From positions 6,990,001 through 7,054,000 of the forward strand of contig NZ_CP060825.1 in assembly GCF_014489615.1 (NCBI RefSeq): DNA of 64,000 nucleotides. Direction: 5' to 3'. Both the position numbers and the translations under genes were made by a program. The notes under the pieces are model-generated. The model did not search any database, was not told where the DNA came from, and saw nothing but the letters and a program-made list of their open reading frames with translations. This DNA comes from Streptomyces genisteinicus (GTDB lineage Bacteria > Actinomycetota > Actinomycetes > Streptomycetales > Streptomycetaceae). Shown here piece by piece: positions 8,021 through 17,968 of this stretch (position 1 is its first letter; each line of letters opens with the position of its first letter).

Positions 8021-10499
8021 ATGTCCCTCGACCGACGACAGTTCCTCCGGACCGGCGCGGCGGCCGGCGCCGCGGCGCTCGCCACCGGCCCGGCGGCCGC
8101 CGCGGCGAGCCGGGGCGGCTTCCCGGACGGCGCCGGGCGCCCGGCCGGCCTCCCCCTCTATCCGCCGACGGGCGACGGCACCTCCGTCCTCGACCACCGG
8201 GCGCTGCTCGGTGACGTCGTCGAGCCCGCCTGGTACGAGGCGAACATCCCCTTCGTCGACCTGCCGGACGAGGCGATCCGCGCCACCTACTACTACCGGT
8301 GGCGCGTGGTGAAGCACGCGCTGAAATACACCGGACCCGACGAGGGATGGATCGTCTCCGAGTTCCTCGGCCCGGTCGGCTACTCCGCCCCGAACGGCGG
8401 GATCGTCGCCGCGGCCGCCCACCACATCCGCGAGGCACGCTGGCTGAGGGACGGCCGGTACCTCGACGACTACATCGACTACTGGCTGCGCGGCAGCGGC
8501 GCCGGGCCCAAGCCCGCCACTGACTTCCTCAACGAGAACACCACCGACTGGGCCCACCAGTACTCGTTCTGGATCGCCGACGCCGTCGTCGCCCGGGCGT
8601 CCGTGGACGGCCGCTGGGACTTCGCCGTCGACCGGCTGCCCGAACTCCAGCGTCAGTGGGAGGGCTGGGCGCCCCAGTTCGACGAGGAACTCGGCCTCTA
8701 CTGGCAGACCCCGGTCTGGGACGCCATGGAGTACACGGCGAGCTCCTACCAGAGCGACGACCCCTACCACGGCGGCGACGGATTCCGGCCGACGCTCAAC
8801 GCGTACCAGTACGGCGACGCCAAGGCGATCGCCGCGCTGCTGCGCCGCCGCTCAGGGGCCGGGGGACCGCGACGCCGCCCGCCGCTACGAGAGCCGGGCG
8901 GAAGCCCTGCGCGCCGGCCAGGAACGCCTGCTGTGGGACGAGCGGGACCGCTTCTACAAGCACGTCATGCGGGACGGCAACCCCGACCGCCGGCCCATCG
9001 CCGACCGCGAGCAGATCGGCTTCGTGCCCTGGTACTTCCACATGGCACCCGCCGGGAACTCCGACGCCTGGGCACAGCTGACCGACCCGCAGGGCTTCCA
9101 CGCGCCCTACGGCCCCACCACGGTCGAGCGCCGCAGCCCCTGGTTCATGCACGAGGCGCTCGACGGCTGCTGCCGGTGGAACGGCCCGAGCTGGCCCTTC
9201 TCCACCAGTCACACCCTCACCGCCCTGGCCAACCTGCTCATCGACTACCCGGCCCAGCCCTGGATCGGTCCCGACGACTACCGCGCCGCACTCCGCTCCT
9301 ACGCCCTGACCCACCGGAAGAACGGCGTGCCGTACGTCGCCGAGGCCCACCACCCCGACGAGGACCGCTGGATCTACGACGGACGCGGCCACAGCGAGGA
9401 CTACAACCACTCGACCTTCAACGACCTGGTCCTCTCAGGGCTGTTCGGCATCCGCCCGCAGCCCGGCCCCGAGGTGGAGATCGCCCCGCTCGCACCCGCC
9501 TCCTGGGACCGCTTCGCGGTCGAGAACCTGCCCTACCAGGGCCGCAACCTCACCGTCCTGTGGGACCGGGACGGCAGCGCCTACGGCCGCGGCCAGGGAC
9601 TGACCTTCTGGCTCGACGGCCGGCGGATCCACCGGCAGTCCGACCTGCGGCCGGTCCGGCTTCCGGTGGGAAGCGCCGGGCGCGGCCCCGAGGCGCCGCG
9701 CCTCGTCGACGACCTCGCGAACGTCGCGCGCAGTGGCTACCCGGCCGCGACCGCCACCTACACCTTCGCCCTCGACAGTCCCGCCAGGGCCGTCGACGGA
9801 CAGGACCTCCACATCGACACGCCGTCCTCGCGCTGGACGAACTACGGGAGCCCGAACCCCACCGACCGGCTCGCCGTCGATCTGGGGGCGGCGGTACCTG
9901 TGTCGGACATCCGGATCTCCTTCTACGACGACGGCGGCGGCGTCCGCACCCCCGACGCGTACACGCTCGACTACCGCACCGGCGACGGCCGCTGGCTCGA
10001 ACTGCCCGGGCAGCGCCGTACTCCGGCGGTCCCCCGGCGCGGCGTCCTCAACCGGATCCTGCTGGACGCGCCGGTGACGACCGACGGCCTGCGCCTGACC
10101 CCGGTGCGCGACGGAGGAGGCGGCGTCGGGGTCAGCGCGTGGCAGGCGTGGCGGGCCGAGGACCCGCGGCTCGGCGTCGCCGTGCTGACGGGGGAGGACG
10201 GCACGGTCGCCGTCGCCCCCGGGCAGCCGGTGGAGGTGACCACGACGGTGACCACGACCGCGGCCGTCACCGTGCGCCCGGAACTCCTGGCGCCCCGCGG
10301 ATGGAGCGTCGCCGAGCGCCGGACGGCCGGCACCCGGCACGTCCGGGCGGGTGCGGTGCTCCGCACCCGCTGGACGGTGACGGCCCCGACCGGTCTTCCG
10401 GGCGACGCCGTGGAACCCCTGCGTCTGCTCGTCCACTCCCGGCTCGACGACGGCACACCCCGGACCACGGGCGACATCGTGCCCACCCGGGTGGAGTGA
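8021..10499 (+). pseudogene. Tat-secreted MGH1/trehalase-like glycosidase, frameshifted
   Basis: The reading frame opens at 8021 after a GGAG site with a twin-arginine signal (DRRQFLRTGAAAG). It runs into an (alpha/alpha)6-barrel glycosidase with TLNAYQYGDAKAIAALL, then leaves the coding phase near 8861-8865. The rest lies one frame over, from about 8862 to the stop at 10499, with CCRWNGPSWPFSTSHTLTAL typical of MGH1-like hydrolases. It ends with an F5/8-C-like beta domain and a NEW3-like C-terminus. Removing one G from the GGGGG at 8861-8865 restores an 825-residue protein. This is either a real inactivating mutation or a homopolymer sequencing error. Probable role: trimming oligosaccharides with the GH2 enzyme upstream. 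Confidence 0.8.
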
Positions 10500-10737
10500 C
10501 GCCCGCGCCCGGCGGAGACGTCCCGGCTGCCGGTGCGCACGTCGCGTCCGCGAGGGGCCCATGTGTGGCGTGAGTGGCGTGTGAGCCATGTGTGGCGTGC
10601 GTGCCCTGCGCGCCGTACGTCTGCGCGCCGGGTGCGTCCGGCGCAAGGCGCGTGCGCGGGGCGCGCAGGCGGGTGCGCGCGCCGGAACCCATGGGGCTTC
10701 CGTGCTGAAACGCGGCGGAGGGGGCAGAAGACCTCCC

Positions 10738-10968
10738 ATGGATCGACACCACGTCACCACCACCCGCCGCGGGAGCGGCACCGCGGACGACCCCGCGTGG
10801 ACGGGCTGGATCTACGCGGCCCTCGGCGCGCTGGCGGCCGCACACCTGCTGTCCGGCCTCGTGGGAGCGGGCGGCTCCGCCGTCGCCCCGCTGCCCGGCC
10901 TCGTCGGAGTGCTGTGCTTCCCCCTGCTCGCCGTCGCGGCCTTCCGAAGGTCACGGCGCCACCACTGA
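10738..10968 (+). CDS. Small two-helix membrane protein
   Basis: A 76-residue protein I cannot assign to a family. The ATG at 10738 follows a GGAGGGGG stretch about 15 bases upstream; an in-frame upstream ATG at 10588 would add a low-complexity Arg/Ala leader and is unlikely. It has an N-terminal charged segment, then two hydrophobic stretches (WIYAALGALAAAHLLSGLVG and LVGVLCFPLLAVAAF) and a basic C-terminus (RRSRRHH), suggesting a hairpin in the cytoplasmic membrane. The 238 bases between the preceding gene and this one are GT-rich with repeated GTGTGGCGTG-like words and hold no other gene. Confidence 0.55.
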   Translation: MDRHHVTTTRRGSGTADDPAWTGWIYAALGALAAAHLLSGLVGAGGSAVAPLPGLVGVLCFPLLAVAAFRRSRRHH

Positions 10969-11044
10969 CCCGGGCGCGCGGGGAGTGCCCCCTGTGCCTC
11001 AGGTGAGCCCGATTCGGGTCCGGTACCGACCCGGGCGCGCGGGG
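10967..11044. repeat. 17-bp direct repeat
   Basis: GACCCGGGCGCGCGGGG occurs at 10967-10983, spanning the stop of the small membrane protein, and again at 11028-11044, 44 bases later. Each copy is followed by a similar short tail (GAGTGCCCC / TGCCCG). It lies between convergent genes. Function unknown; it may be a remnant duplication. Confidence 0.6.
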
Positions 11045-11156
11045 TGCCCGCCGCCCCGGCCCGGTGCCGCCGGCCGGTGCGCGCGCCGACGGGCTCGGGG
11101 CGCGCCCGACGCGTCGGTACGGCGGAGGCCGGCCACGGCCGTCCGGTGAGACGCGC

Positions 11157-11642
11157 TCAGCGTCCCCCGCCGGTCCGCGACGCCGGCCGCGTCCGCACCG
11201 GCGGACCCGCCTCCGCGGGCGAGGGGGTGCCGCGAGCCGGCGCGTCCGGCCCACCCGGCTCGGGCTCCGGCCCCGACGCGCTCTCCGCCCGTGCGTGGAC
11301 CGTCACCGCCCCGATGCGTTCGATGCGGGCCGCTCCCCACTCGGCCAGCGACTCCAGCGCGGTGTTGAGACCCGCCCCGTGCTCGGTCAGCGAGTACTCC
11401 ACCCGCGGCGGCACCTCGCCGAACACCTCGCGGTGCAGCAGGCCGTCCTCCTCCATCTCCCGCAGATGCTGGGTGAGCATCTTCTCGCTGACTCCCGGCA
11501 GTCCGCGCCGCAATTCCGCGAACCGGCGCGTGCCGTACGCATGGAGTTCCCAGAGAATCAGCGACTTCCATTTCCCGGAGACCACGTCCATGGCGGCGTC
11601 GATTCCGCAGTGATAGGGACCGCGCCGCCCCGTGCTCGCCAT
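11157..11642 (-). CDS. HxlR-family winged-helix transcriptional regulator
   Basis: 161 residues. The first ~105 form the HxlR winged helix, with the N-terminal Cys (YHCGIDAAMDVVSGKWKSLI), recognition region RFAELRRGLPGVSEKMLTQ, and wing (VEYSLTEHGAGL). The remaining ~55 residues are a disordered Pro/Glu/Ala-rich tail beyond the usual HxlR length. HxlR proteins often sense thiol-reactive or electrophilic compounds through that Cys. It is divergent from an NAD(P)-dependent reductase 128 bases away, a common arrangement in which the regulator controls its neighbour (inference). Confidence 0.9.
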   Translation of the reverse strand: MASTGRRGPYHCGIDAAMDVVSGKWKSLILWELHAYGTRRFAELRRGLPGVSEKMLTQHLREMEEDGLLHREVFGEVPPRVEYSLTEHGAGLNTALESLAEWGAARIERIGAVTVHARAESASGPEPEPGGPDAPARGTPSPAEAGPPVRTRPASRTGGGR

Positions 11643-11770
11643 CGTTCCCCCAGGGTCGCTTACCGGAAGGTGAGTATCCCACTATGCAGTGCGTACTCCT
11701 CAACTCCCCTGGCGCGCGGGAGGATTTCGGCGAAGCGAGAAATCCACGGAGATTCGGGAGACATCAGCAC

Positions 11771-12715
11771 ATGAGTACCGGAAAAGGCGCCGGAACAACC
11801 ACGGGAACAACCACGGGAACGAGCACGGGAACACGTGCCGGAAAGGCGGCCGGAGAGGGTCCGGTGACGGTTCTCGGGCTGGGCGCGATGGGCGGCGCGC
11901 TCGCCGGCGCCCTGGTCGACGCCGGGTACGCGACCACCGTCTGGAACCGCTCACCGGGGAAGGCCGACGGCCTCGTCGCGCGCGGGGCGCACGGTGCCGC
12001 CACCGCGGAGGAGGCGGTCCGGTCCGGCGGCCCGGTCGTCGTCTGCCTCCTGGACCACGCATCGGTCCACGAGGTGCTCGATCCCCTCGCCGGTGACCTG
12101 GCCGGCAGGCCGGTCGTCAACGTGACCACGACCTCCCCGGCCCAGTCCCGGGAGCTGGCCGCCTGGGCCGCCGCCCACGGCGTCGCCTACCTGGACGGCG
12201 GCGTCATGGCGGTCCCGGCGATGATCGGCCACCCGGGGGCGTCGGTGCTCTACAGCGGATCGCCCGCGGTCTTCGAGGAGCACCGGGCCCTGCTGGAACG
12301 GTGGGGCGACGCCTCCTGGTTCGGGGAGGACGCGGGGCTGGCGTCGCTGTACGACCTCGCCCTGCTCGCCGGCATGTACGTGATGTTCGCCGGCTTCCTG
12401 CACGGGGCCGCGATGGTCGCCCCGGCCGGTGTGACGGCGGCCGAGTTCGCCCGGCGCGCGGCGCCCTGGCTGACCGCGATGACCGCGGGGTTCGCGGGGT
12501 TCGCCGAGGTCGTCGACGGCGGCGACTACACCGTGCCGGGACAGCAGAGCCTGGAGTTCTCGGACCTCGGCGACATCCTCGCCGCCGGTGCGGAGCAGGG
12601 CGTGGCCGACGACGCGGTCGCCATGGTCCAGAGGCTCATCGGGCGTCAGATCGACGCCGGTCACGGGAAGGAGGGCTTCGCCCGGATCTTCGAGAGCATC
12701 CGCAACCCGGCCTGA
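11771..12715 (+). CDS. NAD(P)-dependent imine-reductase-like oxidoreductase
   Basis: 314 residues in the beta-hydroxyacid dehydrogenase/imine reductase superfamily. The N-terminal Rossmann fold has GLGAMG and NRSPGKADGL, where the Asn-Arg-Ser after strand beta-2 suggests NADPH. The C-terminal helical domain has YDLALLAGMYVMFAGFLHG, resembling imine reductases, which use an Asp or Tyr there. The ATG at 11771 is chosen over an in-frame ATG at 11684 because the fold starts soon after it. Even so, residues 3-20 are a Thr/Gly repeat encoded by a degenerate 12-nt tandem, absent from the fold. Divergent from the HxlR gene. Substrate unknown. Confidence 0.85.
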   Translation: MSTGKGAGTTTGTTTGTSTGTRAGKAAGEGPVTVLGLGAMGGALAGALVDAGYATTVWNRSPGKADGLVARGAHGAATAEEAVRSGGPVVVCLLDHASVHEVLDPLAGDLAGRPVVNVTTTSPAQSRELAAWAAAHGVAYLDGGVMAVPAMIGHPGASVLYSGSPAVFEEHRALLERWGDASWFGEDAGLASLYDLALLAGMYVMFAGFLHGAAMVAPAGVTAAEFARRAAPWLTAMTAGFAGFAEVVDGGDYTVPGQQSLEFSDLGDILAAGAEQGVADDAVAMVQRLIGRQIDAGHGKEGFARIFESIRNPA

Positions 12716-12996
12716 CACCCTGGCCCGACCGGGCCCCGCTCTCGCCGCCCGCTGCGCCGCCACGCCTTCCGCGTGCCGCGCCGGCGGGCGGCTTCCGGCG
12801 TTCCGGCGCGGGAAAGGCCTGGGCAATGTCAGTGGGGCTCCCTACCATGGTCACCACCTACCGAGTCCTGCTCGACCTGCGCCTTCGTGTGCTCCGGCCG
12901 AGGCCAGGGCCGGGCCAATCGCGCATCGTGAGGGGGGGACCCCGCGATCGCCCGACCCGCTCCCGCGGCCGGTGCCGGCCGTGCGGCAGCCCCCTC

Positions 12997-14865
12997 ATGC
13001 CCATGACCTTGCACACGCCCGACACCGCCGGCGACCCGGCGGTGAACTCCTTCCAGGTGGACCTGCGCGGTCTCGTCGACCTGCTCTCCCACCACCTCTA
13101 CTCCAGCCCCCGCGTCTACGTCCGCGAGCTCCTGCAGAACGCCGTCGACGCCGTCACCGCCCGCCGCGCCCACGACGCCGCCGCACCCGCGACGATCCGG
13201 CTGAGCGCCACCGGCGACGCGGTCGTCGTCGAGGACAGCGGCATCGGCCTGACGGCCGACGAGGTGCACACCCTGCTCGCCACCATCGGCCGCAGCTCCA
13301 AGCGCGACTCGCTGGAGAGCGCCCGGGCCGAATTCCTCGGACAGTTCGGCATCGGCCTGCTCGCCTGCTTCGTCGTCGCACGCCAGATCCGCGTCGTGAC
13401 CCGCTCCGCCCGCCGGCCGGACGAGCCGCCCGTCGAGTGGCTGGCGAACGACGACGGCTCCTACACGGTGCGCACCCTGCCCGACGAGGCGCGCCCCGAA
13501 CCGGGCACCACCGTCCGCCTGGAGCCGCGCCCCGGCGCCGAGGAGTGGACCGCCCCGGGCCGGGTGGCCCAGCTCGCCACCGACTACGGCTCCCTGCTGC
13601 CCTACGACGTCACCTTCAGCAGCCCCGGTGTCACCGGCCGGCCGCTGACCGAGCGGCCGGCGGTCTGGGACCGCGCACACCCGACGCCCTCCGCCCGCCG
13701 GGTCGCCCTCGCCGGGCACTGCGCCCGCCAGTTCGGCTTCACGCCGCTCGACTCCATCGACCTCGACCTGCCCGTCGCCGGCGTCCGCGGAGTCGCGTAC
13801 GTCCTGCCCGAGGCCACCAGCCCCGCGAGCCGCGCCGCCCACCGCGTCTACCTCAAGGGCATGCTGCTCACGGACCGCGCGGACAACCTGCTGCCCGACT
13901 GGGCCTTCTTCGTCCGCGTCGTCCTCGACACCGACACCCTGCGCCCCACCGCCTCCCGCGAGAACCTCTACGACGACGAGACCCTCGCCGCCGTGCGCGA
14001 GGCGCTCGGCGCCCGCATCCGGGACTGGCTCGCCGAGCTCGCGGCCGGCGACCCGGACCGGCTCGCCGCCTTCCTCGGCGTCCACCACCTCGGCGTCAAG
14101 TCCATGGCCCGGCACGACCCGGACCTGCTGGCCCTGATGCTGCCCTGGCTGCCGTTCGAGACCAGCGACGGCCGCACCACCCTCGCCGACTTTGTCCGGG
14201 CCCACCCGCACGTCCACTTCACCCGCACCGTCGAGGAGTTCCGGCAGGTCTCCCCGATCGCCGCCGCCCACGGTCTCGGCGTCGTGAACGGCGGATACAC
14301 CTACGACGCCGACCTGATCGCCCTGCTGCCGCAGATCCGCGACGGCGTCACGGTCGGCGAACTCGACGCGGGCGCCGTCACCGCCCACCTCGACCCGGTC
14401 GACCCCGCCCAGGAACTGGCACTCGCCCACTTCCTCGCGACGGCCCGCGCCCGGCTCGACGCCCTCGGCTGCGACGTCGCCCTGCGCGCCTTCCAGCCCG
14501 TCACCGTGCCCGCGCTCTTCCTCGACGACCGCGAAGCCCGGCACGAACGCGACCGCGCGACCGCCGAGGAGAGCGCCGACAGCCTCTGGACCGACATCCT
14601 CGGCGCCCTGCGCGGCACCGCGCCCCGCGCCCGGCTGGTGCTCAACCACAACAACCCGCTCGTCCGCCGGATCGCGGCCGTCGCCGATCCCGGACTCGCC
14701 GGCACCGCCGTCGAGTCCCTGTACGGCCAGGCGCTGCTGATGTCCCAGCGCCCGCTGCGCCCCTCGGACGCATCCCTGCTCAACCGGGCCTTCCTCGGGC
14801 TCCTGGAATGGGCCACCCACGCCACCGCCCCCGCCCGGGCCGCCACCGAGGAGGACGACAAGTGA
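12997..14865 (+). CDS. HSP90-family GHKL ATPase (divergent HtpG-like chaperone)
   Basis: 622 residues (alternative ATG at 13003). The N-terminal GHKL ATP-binding domain is clear: N-box RELLQNAVDA at 43-52, G1 motif DSGIGL at 80-85, and GQFGIGLLACF from 115. The segment LRPTASRENLYDDE near 310 matches the HSP90 middle domain. The protein is divergent from canonical HtpG and ends in a charged EEDDK tail. The stop overlaps the GTG of the next gene (GTGA), so the pair is co-translated, implying joint function with the repeat protein. The preceding 281-base gap has no evident gene. Confidence 0.88.
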   Translation: MPMTLHTPDTAGDPAVNSFQVDLRGLVDLLSHHLYSSPRVYVRELLQNAVDAVTARRAHDAAAPATIRLSATGDAVVVEDSGIGLTADEVHTLLATIGRSSKRDSLESARAEFLGQFGIGLLACFVVARQIRVVTRSARRPDEPPVEWLANDDGSYTVRTLPDEARPEPGTTVRLEPRPGAEEWTAPGRVAQLATDYGSLLPYDVTFSSPGVTGRPLTERPAVWDRAHPTPSARRVALAGHCARQFGFTPLDSIDLDLPVAGVRGVAYVLPEATSPASRAAHRVYLKGMLLTDRADNLLPDWAFFVRVVLDTDTLRPTASRENLYDDETLAAVREALGARIRDWLAELAAGDPDRLAAFLGVHHLGVKSMARHDPDLLALMLPWLPFETSDGRTTLADFVRAHPHVHFTRTVEEFRQVSPIAAAHGLGVVNGGYTYDADLIALLPQIRDGVTVGELDAGAVTAHLDPVDPAQELALAHFLATARARLDALGCDVALRAFQPVTVPALFLDDREARHERDRATAEESADSLWTDILGALRGTAPRARLVLNHNNPLVRRIAAVADPGLAGTAVESLYGQALLMSQRPLRPSDASLLNRAFLGLLEWATHATAPARAATEEDDK

Positions 14866-17840
14866 CCACCGCACCCACCCCCGACGAGATCCGGCGCGCC
14901 CTGTGGGAGAACAGGTCCGCCCCCGGCGGCCTGCTGCGCAACGCCCGCGGCGAGGAACTGGTCGCGGCCGCCGAGGCGACCGGGGACCGGGACCTGCTGC
15001 GCGCAGCCCTCTTCGGCCTGATCCAGGCGTACGAGTACAGCACCGAACGCGGAAAGATGATGGTCCCGTTCGCCCGGCTGATGCGCGAGTGGGACGACGA
15101 CCCCTCGGCGTTCGACGCCCACGACACCCACACCTTCCACTGGCTGTTCAAGTGGGTCAGCTCCGGCATGCTCACGCTGCCGGAGATGCCGCTGGCCACG
15201 ATGGAGAAGTGGCTCGCCGAGATGGAGCGCCGGTACCGCACCGCCGGTCACAGCGAACGCGCCGTGCGCCAGGCCGAGTTCGAACTGGCCGACCACGTCG
15301 GCGACGGCCCCCGCGCGGCCACCGCCTTCGCCGCCTGGATCGCGGCCGAGCGGGACACCATGGCCAACTGCCACGCCTGCGAGCTCAACGACCAGGGCAT
15401 GTACCGCATGGACCTGGGCGACGACGAGAGCGCCCTGGCCACCTGGGCCCCCGTCCTCGACGGCACGAGCAGCTGCATGGAGGAGCCGCACCGCGTCCTC
15501 GCCCACTCCCTGCTGCCCCTCGTGCGCACCGGCCGCGCCGACGACGCCCGCGCCCACCACCTGCGCGGCTACCGGATGGCCAAGGGCAACGAGAGCCTGC
15601 TCGCCTCCATCGGCAAGCACATCGAGTTCTGCGCCCTCACCGGCAACGAGGCGCGCGGGCTGGAGATCCTCGCCGAGCACGCGGCCCACCTCGACAACGA
15701 GGGCAACCCGTGGACCCGGCTCGAACTGTGCGGCGGCACCCTCGTGCTGCTGCGCAGGCTCCTCGCGCTCGGCCTCGCGGAGGCGCCGGCCGTCCCGTAC
15801 GCGGGGCGTCCGCACACCGTCGGTGAACTCCACGACGCGCTGGACGCGGTGACCGCGTCCCTCGCCGCCGCCTTCGACCGGCGCAACGGCACCGACACGG
15901 TCTCGTCCTGGCTCCGGCACCGCCTGGAGGCCGCGCCGCTGACCGACCGGCTGCCGCTCGGCGTCGGCACCGCCCACCCGCTGGCCGCCGCACGTCCCGC
16001 GCCCGCCGCCGGGACAGCGGCGGACGCGACGGGCACGGGGGCGGCCGACGACGTCGCCGCGCTCGTCGCCCGCGCCCGCGAGCTCCGCGCCACGGGGCAC
16101 CCCGGCGCCACCGCCCTGTGGGAGCGCGCGGGCGCCGTGCTGGAGCGCACCGGGGAGGAGCCGGACCGCGTCCTCGCCGTCGAGCTGGCCGAGCACCGCG
16201 CGCTGACCGCGGCCCGCGCGGGCGCCGGCGACGCCCGCGCACGGTTCGAGGAGGTCGCGGCCGGCTACCGGGCCGTGGGGGACGAGAACCGGGCCGCACT
16301 CAACGACCTCCGGATCGTGTACGCGGCCCTCGACGCGGGAGCCGCCCCCGACGAGGTCTTCCGCCTCCTCGACGCCGCCGACGCGGCGGCCGGCGCACTC
16401 GGCGACGGCCTCCCGCACCGCACCCGGCGGATCGCCACGGCCGCGCTGACCCGGGCCAAGCTCGCCGTCGTCCTCGCCCCCGACGGGGACGACGAGGGGC
16501 ACGAGCAGGCCCACGCCCGGTTCGACGAGGCCCTCACCGCGTTCGCCGAGCGGTACGCGTCCGCCGCCGACGTCGCCGACCTGGTCGCCGAGGCCGAGCA
16601 GATCCGGGCGGACCAGGCGTGGCAGTCCGGTTTCCCGGACGCCGCGGACGCCCTCTACGCCTCCGCCGCCCACCGCACCACCGAGGCGGGACGGCCCTGG
16701 GACGCTGCCGAACCGCTCGCCCGCCGCGCGCAGCTGCGGATGGCTCTCGGACGGCCCGACGAGGCGGAGGAGTTCGCCCGCGCGGCGCTCGGCGCGGGCG
16801 AGGGCCTGATCGAGGGGGAGCGCCTCGGCCGGATCCGGCTCACCCTCGCCGAAGCCGTCCTCGCGCAGGACGGCAGGGAGGCCGAGGGCGCGGAACACGC
16901 CCTGGAGGCCGCGCACTGGTTCGACGAGGCGGGGCAGGCGGACGGACCGGGCGCGTACGCCCGGCTCACCCTCGCCCAGGCCTACGCCGGAGCGGGCCGC
17001 GCCGCCGAGGCCGCCGAAGTGCTCGAGTCGGCGCTGCCGGCCCTGACCGGCCACGGCGAGGACACCGCCGTCCGTGCGCGGGACACCCTCGCGCGCTGCC
17101 TGCGCGACCTCGGCGACCACCGGGGCGCGGCCGAGCAGTACCTGCTCGCCGCCGACGTGGCGAAGGGATGGGACGACGACCGCCCCCACGCCCAGGCCGC
17201 CACCCTCGCGGCCGAGAGTCTGGCCGCCGCCGGCATGGACGACGAGGCCGGTGCCGCCTACCGGCGCGCCATCGACCTGTGGCGTGCCGTCGGCGAAGCC
17301 GTCCCCGTGGCCCGCGCGCTCCGTTCCCTGGCCTGGCTCCAGGTGCGCCGCGGTGAGTGGGGAGCGGCCCGCGACCTCATGGACGAGGCCTTCGCGGCCG
17401 TGGCGGACGGCGACGCACCGGCCCTTCTCCTGGAGCGCGCCCGCACCTGGACGCAGACGGCGGAGCTGCTGCTGGACGGCGTGGAAGCGGACGACGGCGA
17501 CGCGGAGGACGGCGAGGTGCCGTCCGACGATGGGGTGCCGTCCGACGGCGGGGCGGGCGGGCAGGCGGCCGGCGGGGAGCCGGCCGCCGGTGTCCGCCGC
17601 GACGCCCTCGCCCTCCTCGACCGCGCGGACGCCGCCTTCGCCGCCCTCGGCGCGGCCGCCCTGGAGGAGCGGGTCCGCTGCGCCGTGCGCGCCGCCTGGA
17701 CCGAGAGCGAACTGGACCTCGCCACGGAGGCCGCCGGACGCGTCCGGTCCCTGATGGCCGAGATCTCCGCCTCGGGCGACGACCCGGACGGCACCCTCCA
17801 CTCCCGGCTGGAGCGCACCCTGGAGCATCTGACCTCCTGA
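14862..17840 (+). CDS. Large helical-repeat (TPR-like) protein coupled to HSP90
   Basis: 992 residues starting at GTG 14862 inside the HSP90 stop. The first ~330 residues are a conserved helical domain with ELNDQGMYRMDLGDDESALA-type repeats. After an Ala/Pro linker near 375-390, the remainder shows repeated Ala-rich helix pairs of about 34 residues typical of tetratricopeptide repeats (for example AAEQYLLAADVAKGWDDDRP, YRRAIDLWRAVGEAVPVARA). An acidic Gly/Asp-rich insert lies near 875-905. No catalytic motif is seen. TPR proteins are classic HSP90 partners in eukaryotes; strict coupling here suggests a co-chaperone or client adaptor (inference). Confidence 0.8.
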   Translation: MTTAPTPDEIRRALWENRSAPGGLLRNARGEELVAAAEATGDRDLLRAALFGLIQAYEYSTERGKMMVPFARLMREWDDDPSAFDAHDTHTFHWLFKWVSSGMLTLPEMPLATMEKWLAEMERRYRTAGHSERAVRQAEFELADHVGDGPRAATAFAAWIAAERDTMANCHACELNDQGMYRMDLGDDESALATWAPVLDGTSSCMEEPHRVLAHSLLPLVRTGRADDARAHHLRGYRMAKGNESLLASIGKHIEFCALTGNEARGLEILAEHAAHLDNEGNPWTRLELCGGTLVLLRRLLALGLAEAPAVPYAGRPHTVGELHDALDAVTASLAAAFDRRNGTDTVSSWLRHRLEAAPLTDRLPLGVGTAHPLAAARPAPAAGTAADATGTGAADDVAALVARARELRATGHPGATALWERAGAVLERTGEEPDRVLAVELAEHRALTAARAGAGDARARFEEVAAGYRAVGDENRAALNDLRIVYAALDAGAAPDEVFRLLDAADAAAGALGDGLPHRTRRIATAALTRAKLAVVLAPDGDDEGHEQAHARFDEALTAFAERYASAADVADLVAEAEQIRADQAWQSGFPDAADALYASAAHRTTEAGRPWDAAEPLARRAQLRMALGRPDEAEEFARAALGAGEGLIEGERLGRIRLTLAEAVLAQDGREAEGAEHALEAAHWFDEAGQADGPGAYARLTLAQAYAGAGRAAEAAEVLESALPALTGHGEDTAVRARDTLARCLRDLGDHRGAAEQYLLAADVAKGWDDDRPHAQAATLAAESLAAAGMDDEAGAAYRRAIDLWRAVGEAVPVARALRSLAWLQVRRGEWGAARDLMDEAFAAVADGDAPALLLERARTWTQTAELLLDGVEADDGDAEDGEVPSDDGVPSDGGAGGQAAGGEPAAGVRRDALALLDRADAAFAALGAAALEERVRCAVRAAWTESELDLATEAAGRVRSLMAEISASGDDPDGTLHSRLERTLEHLTS

Positions 17841-17852
17841 ACCCGCACCGAT

Positions 17853-17881
17853 CCGGGCTCCGCCGCCGCGGCGGAGCCCGG
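17853..17881. terminator. Perfect hairpin terminator
   Basis: A perfect 13-bp stem (CCGGGCTCCGCCG and its complement around a short GCC/G loop) lies just after the stop of the HSP90-partner gene at 17840. It sits between that gene and the convergent GNAT fragment, so it may serve both strands. Confidence 0.75.
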
Positions 17882-17968
17882 ACCGCAGCCTTCACCGGCG
17901 TGCGGCGCGCGGCGTGCGGCGACCGCGCCGTCCGGTCCGGCCTGCCGCAGGCCGGGCGGACCGGGCCG

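Noticed and set aside
3973..8085. Very long open frame (1370 codons) on the minus strand opposite the GH2 gene
   Set aside because: High-GC codon bias opens antisense frames; its translation is low complexity with no family motifs, while the plus strand encodes a clear GH2 enzyme.
8852..8876. Programmed frameshifting at the G5 tract
   Set aside because: No slippery heptamer or downstream pseudoknot is apparent, and the family is normally made from one frame; mutation or sequencing error is simpler.
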